Shown here piece after piece: positions 26,595 through 40,000 of a DNA stretch of 64,000 nucleotides. This DNA comes from Notospermus geniculatus (taxonomy: Eukaryota > Nemertea > Pilidiophora > Heteronemertea > Lineidae). Made by a program: the position numbers and the translations under genes. A model generated the notes under the pieces. It did no database searches. It was not told the origin of the DNA and saw only the letters and a list, made by a program, of their open reading frames with translations. The DNA lies in assembly GCA_002633025.1 (NCBI GenBank), contig NMRB01000055.1, forward strand, positions 540,096 through 604,095. Reading direction: 5' to 3'. Every line of letters starts with the position of its first letter. Within the stretch, counting starts at the first letter, position 1.

Positions 26595-27245
26595 ACATCA
26601 AGGTTTGGCTTGCAGCAACTGACCGGACATTGGCAATCAGATCAGATCCTCACAGATCAGTTGTTCCTTGGGACCCTCAGTCAGCATGCCTTAAGAATTC
26701 GTACCAAGACTGGACTGACAGTGACTGGCAATCAGATCTGACCCCTTTTAGTTCTTGTTTGACAACAAGACTGGACTGACAGTGACAACCATATCAGATT
26801 CTCAGTCAGTATTGCCTTTGTACCACAACTGCACTGACAGTGGCCATCAGATCTGACGGCCTCACTCAGCATTGTCTTGTTAAGACCGGGCTGACAGTGA
26901 CAATCAGATCAGATCCTCACTCAGTATTGCCTTGGTAACAAGACTGCACTGACAGTGACAAATCAGATTTGGTTCTCAGCCAGTACTGCCTTGACTGTAC
27001 ACTGACAGTGACAATCAGTGACTTGGTAACAACTCTGGACTGACAGTGACAATCAGATCTGGTTCTCAGTCAGTACTGTGTTGGTAACAAGACTGCGCTG
27101 ACAGTGACAATCAGATCTGGTTCTCAGCCAGTATTGCGTTGGTAACAAGTCTGGACTGACAGTGACAATCAGATCTGGTTCTCAGCCAGTACTGCCTTGG
27201 TAACAAGACTATACACTGACAGTGACAATCAGATCAGATCCTTTG
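26595..27245. repeat. Minisatellite, about 60-bp unit
   Basis: About ten imperfect units built from CTGACAGTGACAATCAGATC, TCTCAGTCAGTACTGCCTTG and GTAACAAGACTG. Unit boundaries drift and copies near the left end are most diverged. Confidence 0.9.
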
Positions 27246-27527
27246 TAAATAATGCAATTTTAGGAGATTTGGCTGGATCATAGCTTGCACATTTAGCATC
27301 AACGAGAGGGGAGTCTGATGAGAAAATAACAGAATCAAATAATATCTTTTAACCATCTGACACATCCATCATAAGACTTTGGTGCACAATCCACATAATT
27401 TGATCCTTCTGTATCTGACTTCCAATTCTTACCCTGACCCCTTTGCCATTGCTGTTTGTGTTTTCGTTACTTTTCATGCCGATCATACCTGTATGAATAT
27501 TATAAGACAACAACCAAGCAGTTCTGC

Positions 27528-27640
27528 AAGTTTCCTTTGAAACGCTATCCCTTTCATGGCCTAGGCCTATAGCCCTTAATGTCCTTGGAAGTTTCCTTTG
27601 AAACGCTATCCCTTTCATGGCCTATAGCCCATAATGTCCC
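27528..27640. repeat. Two-copy direct repeat, 61-bp offset
   Basis: AAGTTTCCTTTGAAACGCTA and the following CCCTTTCATGGCCTA block are duplicated back to back with few changes. Confidence 0.9.
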
Positions 27641-27900
27641 ACCCATTCAACAACCAACATCCTGAGGGAATCAGTGGATCATTGCACTCCCTCCCTATAG
27701 GTCACCTGTGTTGATACAGGGTGTGGACGCTAAGAACTACTGATTACCTCAGGACAGTGACCAATGATTATATGGTGATCATACTTTTCAATCACTGTTA
27801 CTGAAGTCAAGGTATCTATGGAACAATCTATCAATTGCTGCTGGCTGAACTTCTACTCATTCAACTGCCTCCATCAATAAACCTAAGCAACACGAGTCAT

Positions 27901-27920
27901 GGGGGGGGGGGGGGGGGGGN
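27901..27920. repeat. Poly-G run ending in an ambiguous base
   Basis: Nineteen Gs followed by one N. It is probably a homopolymer at which sequencing or contig joining failed. Confidence 0.9.
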
Positions 27921-30900
27921 CGCACAGGTCACCACAAGACTCGATCGCCAAGAACGTACAGACTACAAAAGGATGACAAATCATTTGTAAACATGAGGGA
28001 CTTGACTTCACGAACTTCACAAATTCAATCCAAGGTGAGCTATCTACATGTACTTCATTCAAGTAATTTACAATGATGGGTACTAAGCTTCATCAGCTTA
28101 TATCAGGACCTATTTACATCTGGGGAACATACATCTTGTACAATACAATGTTTATGAGTGTATATTACACAAATTTTTTAATCATTGTGGGGTCACTTAT
28201 CGTGTTTTACATAAATGCAAAGAAAATATGTCACTTCACCGAAGGCAAAGAGCAAATGGGATTTACAATCTTGAGACAAAAATATGCAGCACTGGTGACT
28301 AGATGTGAGTACTGTATCTAGTATCTGATTACTAGTATTCAGTACTAGGTGTGGACAAAACAGGCGTTCTTTCTATGCATGATAAAGGTGACTTACACAT
28401 CAAACAAGATTTTACACCATGACAATATACATTTCTTTCATATTCACTACTAAACCATATATTTTACAAAAGTAATCCTTACCTAACCTCAAGTTAAAAC
28501 TTCAGAAATGAAAGTCAAGTGTGAAAAGTCTGTTTTTGGCAGAAAGCAGATGTGAAGACTTTTCTAATTCAGGCTTGTTCAATACCTGGTGCAGATTGTC
28601 ACTGCCCAATGGAAATCATTCCAAAGATACCAGTATTGAGGTTGGACAGCTAGATGGTGAAGATCTAAAGATATCTGTAAAGATATCAGTACAGATATCA
28701 TTACAAATATGCCTGAATGAAATAGCATTTTTGCCATAAAATCCTCACAGTGAACAACACATAGCAGTACAGGCTATTAACAAGGTAAAAGGAACAAGTA
28801 GGGCCTAATTAGGGAGCAAATAACCCACTGCATTAATCAGTAGCACACTAGTCTACATTTTTTTTCTCGTCTTTTGGTGCGGTGTGGGTGATTATTAGAG
28901 AAGTTGAAGGATTGCAAGTATCAGTAATGACAAATTGATGAACGACAATCATAAGTATGAATGAAATCTATGTACATTTCATATCACAATTCACACAGTT
29001 TACATCATAACACTCCGTCAGTACAGCACCTGATTGGTACAGCATTTGTCACAACACTTATGCAGCACACAAAATTATCTTTGAGAGTTTTGGAACAATT
29101 ATTGGCTCATCCCCTGTGGAGGTGCTCTGCACAGGGAACGCCATCGTGCCTTCTGCGTTTATGCTGTTGTGGGCAAGAAATCTGCACCCCAGTTAGATGT
29201 ATTAGGAATGATATCCCAGGAGTACATATTAGTGCTTTTTAGACTATTTTTCACAGCCCTTGTCGAAATAATTGCATTATTGTCCCAGGCATCTAAACAA
29301 GGCTGTAAGAGGCTAAGTTGGTTTGGCAATTAGTTCCAAAAATAGATGGGGTGATCTAAGAGCAATCTAACAGGCATCAGGCTGTCTCAAATTGCCAAAA
29401 AACTGTATGTGCTAAGGCATGACCTAAGTGCAGTAGCTGTGAATTAACTATCAGTAAAGAGAGAGTCACGTGATAACATTTGAAAGCAAACTTCAAGACA
29501 TGACTTGATGACTTAAGTAAGCCCTCACAGCTGACAGAGATACTTGCCGTAAACTTGTCTTACACATTGGCACAATAGCTGAGACATGTCCTAATTAGGA
29601 AAATATTGCACTAACGTTTCCAACAATATACAAGATATTTTAAAATATGATACATCCTTAAAGACTCGGTCCCTCTACATCTCAGAAATGTTTATTGACA
29701 TCTGTTGTCCAGATATCCAGATGATGTTGACGGTAGATTTGAAATAACGAAGGATTGCATTCCACATTATGTGCGAAGTGGTCATGTAACTGCCATGAGT
29801 TCCTAATAAATGTACAGAAGGACTGAGCCTTTAACACAACACTAAACTCCCAAGATGGTAAAATGCAGCAAAAATATATAGCTTTTGGTTCTGATCTTCC
29901 TGGTCGCAAAAATAGAGGCATTCAATAGAAACAGAGATGGAGACTTTCATGTCCATCTTACCCCAACCTTGCCAGAATACACTGGATGTTGTCACACATG
30001 TTTCTGCGGACTATCTGCAGCAAGTGTTAGCAATGTTTGGATGAAATGAACACGCTTGTGAAGGAAAGCAAATACGTGCAAAAAATAAAGGCGATTGAAC
30101 ATTCAGATATCTCCGCGATACTATTGCTCAAAACAACTGATGAGACACAGCAATGGGGAACTCTCAAAATAATCGATGGTTCTGTGCGCCATTCAAAATT
30201 GATCAAAATTTCATAAGCAAGCGAAGAATTTTTGATATACATGTACGGTACCGGTAATCAAATTCACTAAGGACTTCTTTCCTCTGATCAATGTTATTTA
30301 GTTCCTAAATCCAGAAAACGACAAAACACAAAGCATAGATAATTTGATGCAATGTACAAAAGGCCAATCACCATAAAAGAGAATAGGTACATATGGCCAA
30401 GCAAAATCCCAAATCTTTCTCTAGGACAATCTATAAAACCAATATTTTGGAATACCGGTAATATGCAGGCAAAGTCAGTCGGCATGTAAAACTAGTAACC
30501 TCAGGCAGAACTGGAGAATGGAGATATGTTGACTTTTAAAGAATCAACATGATACACCAGTTGTGGAGAAAACATGTCAGATCCTGTGACTGAATAGTTC
30601 AAATGTAAAAGGTATAGGCCATGTAAAACTAGCATCACCGTCGTCACTGTCAATGATACATGTAGTCTATTCTTCTATGAAATCTCATTTTGAACTGACT
30701 TTTACGGTAATACTTTTTCCATGGCACGCCAATAAGGAGTTGGCAGTAGCTCTTGCTGATCCTTTTCAGGAAAATCTGAGCATGCGGCAACTAGGCTAAA
30801 TTATAGTTCCGCTGGTGGCCATTTTGTGGTTGCTACGGAAACGTCAGGAAACTCGGAAGATGCACATGCTTGATTGCATTTTGTCTGGTAAGATGAGTAA

Positions 30901-30959
30901 TGCATAATCTTCAGACCAGACTGACTGAGCATGAGCATACACTGGTGGACAGAAATATT

Positions 30960-31405
30960 AGGACAATTTCCAAATTCTAAGTCATTTTCCTCTTTTGCCT
31001 TCCTTTTTTCTCAACCACTGGTTTTTTTTCTTATTAATCAGAACATTTTTACCTTGGCAAGTGGGATATACAATCCCATGAGATTACACCCAATGCAAAG
31101 ACTATTGACATGCGGTTGCTGATATGAATAACAAAGACAATCATGATGTGCTTCATGCCATTCTTGTCACCTCCAATAGCTTTAGCCTTTGAATTTGAGA
31201 GGTTTGAATGGCACCCATCATAATTATCTTTGTTATTCATATATCAGCAATCCCTTGTCAATAACCCTTAGCACAAACAATCTCATGGGATTAAATAACC
31301 CTCTTGCCAAGGTAAAAAATGTTCTCATCAATAAGAAAAATAATTAGTGGTTCGAGACAAAAGGAAGGGAAAAGGTGGTGAAAAAGATTGATAGGAAATT
31401 TGACA
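30960..31405. mobile_element. Long foldback element, about 450 bp
   Basis: Arms of about 200 nt pair across a short loop: CTTGGCAAG, CATGAGATT, TGAATAACAAAGA and AATAAGAAAAA-type segments recur inverted. The left flank reads CTGGTGGACAGAAATATTAG, a mariner-like terminus. Confidence 0.7.
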
Positions 31406-33961
31406 TCATCTGACCAGACAAGATTGTGGACTAAATAGTTATATTGATAAATAAAGGGGTCAACATCACAGCCAATTCAAATAAATTAATTTAGAATTAT
31501 ATACAACCTTGCTTTTTGTCTGTACATCTTGAAAATAGACTTTCTTAGATATAGCAACATATTCATACATTTAAACATTTAACCTGCATTCAATGCCAAG
31601 GAGGCTATAGCCTAGTCAGAAATTTACATCGATAATCATTTACCAGCCAGAGTAACATAAGAAAACAAGAAGGAATTTATCATAATCAAATCTGGTGTGT
31701 TTGCTGTTATCAATAACAAGCAATCAGTTACTCTGAAGTACTGGACCAATTTTGCAAACTAAAATAATTTGGAATGCTATTACAAGCTCTGAAATTACAT
31801 GACTTCCGTAATTAAAATATTGGAAAAATCAAAATATTTATAAATGAACACACCTTTGTAAACGTATCCCAGTTTTCATGATTTCATCAGGCCCAAATAT
31901 AACTCTTATACATGTACTTTACACCACACTTACGGCAGTGCAGTAACATAGGACCATATCGAAATCATGTTTATTTTGACTGCTGGTACTTAACCCTCTT
32001 CAATTTCATTTGAGATAAGCTGAATTCAAACTAGATAACTGCAAAACAACAAAGATTTCAAAGCATGTCTGGTGCAGAGCTAACATTATGGTTCTTATGG
32101 TGAATATGAGGAGTTACTGGTAGTCAAAGTTGAGGGCTGGAGGTTGTTTGCACAAGGAAATCTACAGGCATCATGATCATAAGCCTCTAACTCTGAGGTT
32201 ATGAATAATACATCAGCAAGTGGAAACAACACTGAATTCAACCTAAAAGCATGACATCAGTAAAGATGACTTACACAACCATACACACAGGTTACGGAGG
32301 TAGATGCACCGTGGACAAGCACCAGCACCTACGGGGTGTCACGAAAATAATGCTGAAATATCTAGCATGACAATTTGTTATTTCGTTTGTCTAATATAAG
32401 AATCATGATTCAGTATATTCGATCTCCAATCATTGGCAGTGATTATACAACTCAAGACACCACTGGCAATTCGGCACTGAGAAATTACCAGCCCCCTCAA
32501 CAAGTTTGTGTGACAGATAGCTTTACCAACATATCCAATAAACCCAAAATATAGTGCTACTATTCCTCTGAGCTGCTTCTAACTTGCGCATCCAATTTGA
32601 GCAAAGAGCTTTCTAATAAACGAAATCAGCATTGATTTCGGGACACTCTGTAGTACAGTTATGGGTATTTATAATGAAATATATTGCACAATGCCCAACA
32701 TGGCACTTGATTTACATGACAACATAGACATGAAAGTGACAACGGTTCCTAGGCTTGCTGTAATGTTTTATCCTTTACCAACCAGGCAAACCTGTTTTTC
32801 TGGTCAATTGAATAAGAATCCAAAGGTAACCATGGTTTTTTGATTATTTCCTTCATGTTTCTAATCTCTAAATGTGGACACTTGAAGGCTACTAACTATC
32901 CAGACTCAGGGATGCATGTGCTCTTCTTCAAGGCCAACAAAATTGTAACATCGTCACATGATTTACAAAGGTCCCCGGCAAAGGTCATTGTTGTATAGAC
33001 TGGTCTCCTGTCCACATAGGCTGCCACTCCACAGACACTTGTATTTGCAGGGCGGGAGGCTACGTGGACAGGGGACAAGTCTAGCTGTTGCCTTGACCAT
33101 AATGAATCCTGAAGAAATACACATGCAAAATGCAAAAGTAGTACAATTCATAGACTTTGATTAAACTTGCTTCAATTAATTTCTCCTCTAGGGATGAAAG
33201 TTGCCCTGGCAGGCGAGACAATAAAACATCACCAATATTGCTTTGACTCCTATTGGGAAAGGCACATTCCCATGTATACAACTTCAATGACCATCTTCGA
33301 TTAAAAAACAATACAAGTAAGCCCCTATGAATAAATGCAATCTACATATACAATCATTGGACTCAAACGTCCAACACGTTGCAGTAATGCTTGAACATTT
33401 GACACTGAAATCAACCCAGGTTTATACATTTAAACTGACATTCATCAACCACATTTGATTCTAAATGAGATCAGGAAAATCATCAAATATTTACAATAAT
33501 ATGGGGCAGATAATTTGATCCTGGTTGCTCGGCAACACATCTTGGTTACCTGGCAACACATTCCCGGTTGCTAACAACACGATGATCCCAAAATTTACAC
33601 ATGACAACCAAGGTGGAATGTAACCATGGTAACACAAAATGGAATAAAACTGGGAATGTCAACATAAACTTCTGCATAACCCATATTTCGGGTATTTGCC
33701 TCCTCATCACCGCGGCATCTAATCTCCTATGCATATCACCATTAACAGATGATGACAAAAAATCAAGAGGACCTATTTCCAAAGTTCAAAGATTTGGTTT
33801 CAAACTGACAGCCAGAGCTCGAATGAAACTGGTCCCCAGTGTGACAACATTCTGGCTCTACATGGCATTTCTACTACATTAGATATCTACGCTGATTCAA
33901 CAAAATTAGAGAAATTCTTAATGTTACGGTACATGCTATCACGTAAGAGTGTGCTGGTTCT

Positions 33962-34093
33962 TTATGATGTTGTAGTAGGCATAGTTGTTGCCATTGGTCT
34001 AGCTATTGACTGCCGTGGCTCGATAGTCAATGATGCCTTGTAGGTCTCCTCTTCTTCAAGAAGCCGTGAGGGATCCAGCAAGTAACTAGTTAC
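33962..34093 (-). other. RASGRF: RASGRF alternative last exon 2
   Basis: A second 132-nt terminal coding segment, same acceptor phase and same 43-residue length, ending in TAA. It begins [18 protein letters not shown] and ends MPTTTS. 36 of 43 residues match the copy at 34438-34307, with many silent differences. It is the most 3' coding sequence found for this gene. Confidence 0.87.
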
Positions 34094-37000
34094 CTGAAAA
34101 ATGACATCATGAAGATAAGAAAAACCCAATAGCTTTGAAGCTATGGGTTTTTTGAAATAGGAAAGAGTGACCACCACTAGTCTGTGAACACACTGCCCGT
34201 GCCATGAGACTATCTACCAATACAGGCTACTGTTGTATCATATCTAACAGACCGGCATTGATATTCCAAAATAAGCATGGCACTTAGTTCACATTGAACC
34301 TGGTCTTCATGAGGTAGTGGTGGGCAGTGTGGTTGTCAGGGGCCTAGCTATCGACTGTCTCGGCTCAATGATCAACGATGCCCTGTATGTTTCTTCTTCC
34401 TCAAGTACGCGAGATGGATCAAGCAAATAGCTAGACACCTGAAAATGGACATTTGCGAGAATCAAACAAATGCAGAGTAGCAGCGCAGGTTTGGCCGTCA
34501 TGACCCGAAGATCATGCGATCGATTCCCATGCTGACGAGGCCAGCAATGCCCGTCACCCAAATGGACCGAGTCGGCCCGAGATACGCCAAGGCACTGCGC
34601 ATGAAATGCCCATTCACAATGTACAAATTAGTTTCAAAAGTGCTGTGTCTGTGCAAGCCACCTTTGCTTTGTGCATTGCGGGAGGCGAGATCCTGTGTGT
34701 GTTGCATTTTACTGTACATGTACTTTCTAACTATGTGCTTACAAATGGTTTAGTAAATCCTTCAGTGTTTGTGTGGGTTAGTCTCATACAAACATACATG
34801 ATGTAATTGACAGTGTCCTCAAGCATTTACTTATAGCAGAAAGCCTGAGACACAACCTAAAACAAAATGGCTAATTGGTTACTCACCCTTGGGTGGTGTT
34901 CGATTCTGTATGGAGTCTGCTGGAAAAGCTGAATCTCACGAATCACGTGTGCTATCTGGAAGAGAGATTTTACAAACTCAAGCTAATGGATGGTAAAGTT
35001 TTGATAAGACTAGTTTGTTGTCAAATGAGTTCGTAGCGATTGTGTGCTGCAACATCTGGAATGAAACAATGCAAAAGAACGCACAACATTGGCGCACTGA
35101 TTGCTAGTCAACCATCTTCCGCAGTCTTCTATGCTCCTCCTACCATAGAACTTACCATTCTCATCTTGGAGAAATTGACCAAGGATTCTTCCGTCACGTT
35201 CGGTGTACCCTCCTCGATGAAGGAAAGGTCAGTTAGGTACATGCCCAAATATGGAATGCATGGTGGATCACACCTGGAAATACCAATGTAGAGTGGGATA
35301 TAAATGACAAAGTCAAAAAGCTCGTGCTTCAAAACCAATCTGCACACCTGATAAAGACTTGGCCCAAAGGACTAGATCCGTGGGAATGTGTCTTGCCATA
35401 GCTCCCGAGTTCTTATTGAAGTTTCTTACCTAGTTCAGTCGGAGGAGCTGAAAATGATCAAGGTAAAAACGAGATACTGAAGGTTCAAACATACCTGTGA
35501 AGTGCATCCCTCATATTCTTGAATCGTCCATCGGAGGAGACGAGCGTCTGCAGCTTCTCGATCATCTGCTTTGTCTGCAAGAGATGACGATCTTATTATA
35601 AAAAGCCTTTCATAGCAGTATACCACAGCCAACGCTATAGTCCCATGCAGTCAATATGGTTCCCAGCTAAAGCACCAACGATTGGACTGTCTAAGGTCAT
35701 CGATGATTGGACAGAGCAACAGTGATTGGACGGTCTCATCCCAGAGCAACAGTGATTGGACGGTCTCATCCCAGTGCAACAGTGATTGGACAGTCTCATC
35801 CCAGAGCAACAGTGATTGGGCAGTCTAATCCAGTCATACTTACCTGTTTTGGTAATCTATCCCAAGTCCTCTTCAATCGGTAAACCGAGCTGTTGACAAA
35901 CGCTGCACAGATTTGCAGAACACCGTTATAGTTATGCATGCACCGGCAGATATCTGCAATGGCTGCCCACTTCTCAATGCATGCCACACGGTCCATGATA
36001 CCGCAGCGGCCGACAATCTCAGAGACAACCAGGCGACTGACTTCGTTGAATCGTTTGCTGACCAACAGTACATGTGGAGCTTTATCAGCTTTGTCAGGCT
36101 TCATCCATGCCTGGCCTAGCAACTCTCTGGAAAGGATTCAGAGCATATTCCAATTACAAGTCTTACAGCAGGCCAGTAGGTGAGGGGTACGTGTGATTTT
36201 CTCCCAAAAGTTTGGGAAAAAGGTGTATTTTCAATGCCTGGGGAGCGACGGTTTGCTAGTCCAAAGACATTAGTAAGATGATTATGCCTGTGCTCCTATA
36301 TTGAATATGGTAGCTGCTTGTAAAGTTAAGCAAATTGGTCTTCGGGGCCTACTTACTCGCTGCGTATTGATTTGAATATCTGATGATCGAGATATGTGAG
36401 TTGTTCTGCTATGTCGAGGGCTGATAATGAGTCAAATGAGTCTTTTGATGGTGACTGAAACACAAGGAAAGACAAGTTTTCAGCAAAAGAGGACACAGAA
36501 GTGAATGTTTCAAGTGGGAAATCGATATCGATGCATCTTGGGAATGTGGTCTAGGTGAACGTTTTCATTGTTGTACTTACTGAAGGTGAAGCAAGGAGTG
36601 CTTTGAGGTCAACCTTCTTCGGGTCAACATCGTCTTTCATGATAGTTCTCAGAATGCTTGCAGCTGCCTTGTGTTCTGCTGGCAATAGATTGGCATTGCA
36701 CACCATCTCCTCTAAGAGATCCTGCACCTGTTTCTTCAGGGTCAAATCTGATTCAAAATCCTGCAAAATGAGCATGTGTAGTTCAATGTGTTGACTTTTG
36801 AACAATGTGTAGTGTAGTTCAATGTGTTGACTGTCTGGTTCTCAAAATTAACTACCAAAGTTGATAGTCTGATTCTGGCCCAATCACACCAAGCAAAGGC
36901 ATCTACACGTACCTGTGAGTGCTTTGACACCCAATGTTTGAGGACGTTTAACACCCTCATCGTAGCTGCAGTGCTGATCACAGACTGTCTCTTTTGTAGA

Positions 37001-40000
37001 TAAGGTTTCAAATCGCAAGGACCTGTAAAGTTACAATGTAAATCACTTTTATGATTGAGGAACATTAGGCTAGGGGTTTTCGACATTCGTTGGTGGATAT
37101 ATGGGAATTGTCCCAAGTGTCCATACAATCAATGAGGGAACTATTCAAATCAATGCAACTTCCCTTATACCTAATTAAAATGCAGTTTGAAAATTCTGTG
37201 CCAACCCGATCACAAATGTACCCTACATCTCCAATGTTTTTGACAAGTCTCTCACAGATGACTTCTGACAATATCAATGAGTAACCTGCAAACTACCACC
37301 ACTTGGAGGCACTCTGAGCAGTTGTACCGGTACCTCTTTTTTGACATTCTGTTCCTGTTACAAGGATGTCATGATGTCACGTTATTGCATTGCTTTACTC
37401 TGTTTTTAACATACGGTACAACCGCTCACGGTGCCGCCCTGTTGGGATAAAGTCAAGCGGTTCCTCATTGCAACTCCCTTACCTTACCTAATAAATAATA
37501 TTTTTACTAAGATGATACTCAATGCAAATTGACACCTTGTACTACAAGTACAGAATACACGGTACATTTCATAACAGAGAGTATAGGTACAGCTATCATT
37601 AAAGGGAACATGTCATGAATTGAAGACCATGCTGTATACAATACCACATGAATTGGAATGAAGGAGTCAACCGAACTGGTCAATTACTTTTTATGACTTA
37701 AAACAGCTAAATCATTTTTACATCTTGTGCATTTTCAGGGGTGAACAGGTGAAAAAGTCAGTATTCATAAGATGTAGCTGAATCATGCAATTGTAAAGGA
37801 CAAGACTGAATTTTTGGTGAAATTTCTTCATTACAAGTCAGCAAACATGGGTACTCTCATAAAGTTCAAATAGGCATCTTTCAATGGGAGGATAACAGCC
37901 AATGATTTCTGATACATTCCCTTTAAGAGCAAGAGGAGCACATGATAGTAAGACAATGTTAACCCTTAAGAGACTAACACCACTTGAAATCAACATGCTT
38001 AAAAACCTGATGGCAAAGACACCAAAGAAAGAGCCTTGTTTTACTTTATACGAGTACCTCAAGTGCCAATTTCAGTGAGTTGAGAAGGCTTAATTAAGGG
38101 GTTGTGTGTGTTGAATGCAACCGATTGCATCCATCATAATCAAAGTCATATTGAATGCGATTTTTGCAGCAATTGCAGCATCCACCATCCCTGCTGCATC
38201 CCTGCTGGAATGGTGTCACTTGCAACAGACATATCTACATGTACATGTACTTTGCAGCAAGTCAACAGTGACAGTGATCTCTCTAGGAATTCCCTTTCTG
38301 TCATACCCTGTGCACTGGGAATACTGAACCACAGCGGCAGAAACCTACAAGCGAACTGTTGTTACCTCTTGAACGTGCGACAAATCACATCGAACTTCTT
38401 GAAGAAAGTTCTAACTGGCTCTTTGATATGATCTTTTGCAATGAAATTGGTATCGTTATCATACAGAAGGTTCACAATTATCCCTAAAAGGTTCAGAAAT
38501 ACGTAGGTTTGAGTCAAGTCTCAGCTATCTACGTTTTTGTTTGGAGTTGGAATTTCCCTCATGTAGCATTGCTGGGGACGATGGGCTACGAATTTGCAAA
38601 CTGATATTGGCCATCACTTACATGAGTGTTTATGCTGCATTCAACACTGCAATGGCACCCATTTTTTCGTGGCAGTGTTGCGAAAAATCACAAAATTTGA
38701 TTCACCAGCATCATCCAAGGCGTAAAATGTTTTACTAAATGTTTGCAGGCTGTAACTGTACAGCTGAGACTTGATCCATATTACAGCCTAGTCATATGTG
38801 GAGAAATTAAAAGGTTACTTCACAAGGTCTAATTGCTATTCGGTTCAAGGGATGACCAAGGGTGCTACAGAGTATATCATGTTAATAACACTGATGCAAA
38901 AAGCCTGGTTTGCCTGTTAGTAAAGGAGAGGGGGAGAGGGGTAGGAGGTGAAAGATTTTATCCAGAAACTACCCGGGGTTGCTTGAGCTGGAGGAGATGT
39001 AGGTTGGTGTGCTGTCCCCCCCCCCCAGTTTGATGAGTCTCAGATAAAAATCATTCTGGCTATACCACTGCTGTCATCTACACTAAGTTCCACGCACTAC
39101 CCATGCAGAAATGTTTGAATGAGATACATGATAGCATGAATTGGTAGGGATCTATCCAATTTTGAAGTGGTTTTGAGAAATCCTGTCTGATTCAAGGGCC
39201 ACTGATCAGCCATGAGTTACAATCTCTATCTTTCACTTATCAAAAAGCCGGAGAGGATTCTGAGGTCCAAATTTGTATAAGAAAGTCAACAAGCTTGTTT
39301 GTACAGAAGATCAGTTGACAGGTGTTAAAACCAAGGACGTATTAGATGCATTATACTGGAACAACTGCAGCAAGAGTGTTAATTTTACTGGAAAGAGGGG
39401 CGCTCAGATCAGGTTTCAGATGGGGCCATGCAGGTATCGGTTCACTTATGCCACAAGTCATGTTAGTAAGATGCATCTCCCCTGAAGGTTGTAAAGGCTG
39501 TCGCAAAAAATAATGAACTAGATTTGTTCAGAAAGACAAATTTGGATGTTTTGCCAAATGCAACAGATGATGTAACTTTGAAACAGACAATAATATTTCT
39601 TCAACTGGCTTTCTCTGCATACAAGGCTTCTGATGTTGGCATGTCTGAATTGTTTACAGATGCTGTACGCCAAACTTTGACTTTAACAGGCATGACTGCA
39701 GTCTTGTACAGCATCCAGTAATGCACTTGTACAGCAAAAAGGCAATTAAACAGAATTTGCTTTCTAACTTGAAACAACTGAAGACAGAAACTCGCTGCTC
39801 TGATCGAACAAGCATTTGTAGAACGGAAAGGGTTGGCATGAGTTACTTCAGTGACAACACCATTTCCCTGGCAACACCACAAAAGATGACGTCATGCATG
39901 ACGCAACACGCTGAAAAATGATGTCATCAACATAGGACAAGCTGCTCAGGCATACTTTACATCACACGTCTCTAAGGCTGCAATCTTTCAACACCAACCC

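Larger units (their letters stand above)
24573..33961. other. Intergenic region between DERL2 and RASGRF 3' ends
   Basis: 9.4 kb without a supportable coding exon. It should hold the 3' UTRs of both convergent genes; plus-strand ATTAAA at about 24922 and AATAAA at 25454-25459 are candidate DERL2 poly(A) signals. Repeats are listed separately. Confidence 0.6.

Noticed and set aside
38361-38485. Extra RASGRF exon ([13 protein letters not shown] segment, minus strand)
   Set aside because: It enters in phase 1 and leaves in phase 2, which is incompatible with joining exons 42201-42098 and 37022-36913, and it has no counterpart in RASGRF proteins.
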